Source of the DNA: Desulfobacteraceae bacterium
GTDB taxonomy: Bacteria > Desulfobacterota > Desulfobacteria > Desulfobacterales > Desulfobacteraceae
DNA: 7,362 bases
Direction: 5' to 3'
Assembly (NCBI GenBank): GCA_024225895.1
Contig: JAAEMC010000097.1
Coordinates: 1-7,362, forward strand
Under the pieces are notes generated by a model. It had not been told where the DNA came from, did not search any database, and worked only from the letters and a program-made list of their open reading frames with translations. Shown piece after piece: positions 6,674 through 7,362 of this stretch. Positions within the stretch are counted from its first letter, which is position 1. Every line of letters starts with the position of its first letter. The position numbers were made by a program, and so were the translations under genes.

Positions 6674-6700
6674 AACATATCCATTGTGAATGAATATGTT
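6674..6700. terminator. AT-rich hairpin between convergent transcription units
   Basis: AACATAT (6674-6680) pairs with ATATGTT (6694-6700). After one mismatch, CATT (6682-6685) pairs with AATG (6689-6692) around a GTG loop. Read leftwards, the stem runs into a six-T tract (complement of 6670-6675), so it looks like an intrinsic terminator for the leftward gene, though with a weak AT-rich stem. Read rightwards it is followed only by GAATTTTATCC, so it is poorer for the transporter operon. The rest of the intergenic stretch (6701-6735) shows nothing else I can support. Confidence 0.5.
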
Positions 6701-6735
6701 GAATTTTATCCAAATTGCGATCTGATTTTGTTTGA

Positions 6736-7290
6736 TTAATCTGCAGTGGAGAGCATGGCATTTGATAACCGGTAGAAGCCTTTGAGGTTTTCCAGCCAGT
6801 AAACGTGGAAGATCACGTTGCCGCTGTTAAAGGACAGCACTTGCTGCCGCTTTGCAGATGCATAGATCAAATGGATTTTCCCGGTATCTTCAACCAGGTA
6901 AATCATGGCAGCATGGCCGTTTTTAAGCACAATGAGATCCCCGTTTTGAATATTGTTTTCATCCACCTCAACCACATTGCGCAAGAGGGCTTTCATGGTC
7001 AGATAGCTTTTGTAAACCAACCCTGCTTTTTGGGCGGCCATGTTGTATATGGCAAAGAAAAGGTGGGAATTGTCAGAGGAACCTGACTCCTGGGGATTTG
7101 CCCCCAGAGCATAAGGAATACCTATAAATTCTTTAGCGATGTCTGGAATATTTTTTAAAAAGACCGCTGTTTGCTCCTCTATGGAAGTGTTTTCTTGCCC
7201 GGTGGATTCTTTTGTTTTTTCAAATGTTGCCCCCCAGACAGAAGCAGAACCGAACAAGATGAATAAAATGATGGATACAGTTTTTTTCAT
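6736..7290 (-). CDS. Exported NlpC/P60-like protein lacking the catalytic Cys
   Basis: A 184-residue exported protein. Residues 1-21 form a signal peptide (MKKT, hydrophobic core, cleavage near VWGA/TFEK); no lipobox is present. A low-complexity acidic linker (22-42) leads to a compact domain resembling NlpC/P60 cell-wall peptidases: FIGIPYALGA (56-64), SDNSHLFFAIY (72-82), IQNGDLIVL (114-122) and GHAAMIYLVEDTGKIH (125-140). In active members the second motif is D-C-S-G; here it reads D73-N74-S75-H76, so the nucleophile Cys is Asn. His126 of the second motif is kept, while the usual third polar residue aligns with Tyr143 or possibly His140. It is therefore probably inactive as a Cys peptidase and may bind or scaffold peptidoglycan. 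This family match is by eye and moderate. ATG 7290 has AAAGGA (complement of 7298-7303) seven bases away; the upstream in-frame TTG at 7320 is less likely. It is convergent to the operon and need not share its function. Confidence 0.75.
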   Translation of the reverse strand: MKKTVSIILFILFGSASVWGATFEKTKESTGQENTSIEEQTAVFLKNIPDIAKEFIGIPYALGANPQESGSSDNSHLFFAIYNMAAQKAGLVYKSYLTMKALLRNVVEVDENNIQNGDLIVLKNGHAAMIYLVEDTGKIHLIYASAKRQQVLSFNSGNVIFHVYWLENLKGFYRLSNAMLSTAD

Positions 7291-7350
7291 TAGACGTCCT
7301 TTTTTCCTCAAATGAGTCAAGTACCTGAATTTATTCCGGCTGCAGGCTAA

Positions 7351-7356
7351 AATATA
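7351..7356 (-). promoter_or_regulatory. Possible -10 box of the leftward gene
   Basis: Read leftwards, 7356 to 7351 is TATATT, five of six consensus bases, about 60 bases upstream of the ATG at 7290. The matching -35 would lie beyond the window's right edge, so the promoter cannot be confirmed. Confidence 0.25.
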
Positions 7357-7362
7357 GAAAAA

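Noticed and set aside
6805..7086. Rightward open frame of 93 codons opposite the NlpC/P60-like gene
   Set aside because: It is antisense to a gene with a clear signal peptide and domain motifs, and its product shows no family features.
1..7362. CRISPR array, tRNA, rRNA, insertion sequence or phage genes
   Set aside because: No regularly spaced repeats, RNA gene signatures, transposase or integrase motifs were found on either strand.

Overview
The window holds one rightward operon of a P1-family (DmpA/ThnT-like) aminopeptidase and a complete Dpp/Opp-type peptide ABC importer, followed by one convergent leftward gene for a small exported NlpC/P60-like protein. The mid-to-low G+C, the many ATT/AAA/GAT codons, the classic AGGAGG-type ribosome binding sites, sigma70-like promoter sequence and Gram-negative style signal peptides suggest a proteobacterial or Desulfobacterota-like organism. 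That placement is inference; no marker gene is present.

Layout. Bases 1-282 form a regulatory region. It contains a TTGACA promoter reading into the operon and a 15-bp perfect inverted copy of its -35/A-tract block near the left edge, which may be a second promoter pointing left out of the window. Two clean dyads between them are operator candidates. A 10-bp direct repeat (13-bp period) sits between a strong ribosome binding site and the peptidase start. Bases 316-1320 encode the peptidase, and 1345-2841 the periplasmic solute-binding protein. A perfect 16-bp stem-loop without a T-tract lies at 2861-2900. Two permeases (2921-3874, 3867-4715) and two ATPases (4720-5706, 5703-6671) follow, tightly packed or overlapping. 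An AT-rich hairpin at 6674-6700 separates this operon from the leftward gene 6736-7290.

How the genes work together. The binding protein would capture short peptides or a peptide-like amide in the periplasm. The heterodimeric membrane channel, driven by two different ATPases, would import them, and the peptidase, which has no signal peptide, would release N-terminal residues (possibly D-amino acids or beta-amino acids) in the cytoplasm. The stem-loop after the binding-protein gene is placed to let that protein be made in excess over the membrane parts.

The least ordinary items are the convergent NlpC/P60-like protein, which has Asn where the catalytic Cys is expected, and the short duplication that appears to have separated the peptidase's best ribosome binding site from its reading frame. 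No clear new defence or mobile system is visible; most of the window is a recognisable nutrient-uptake operon.
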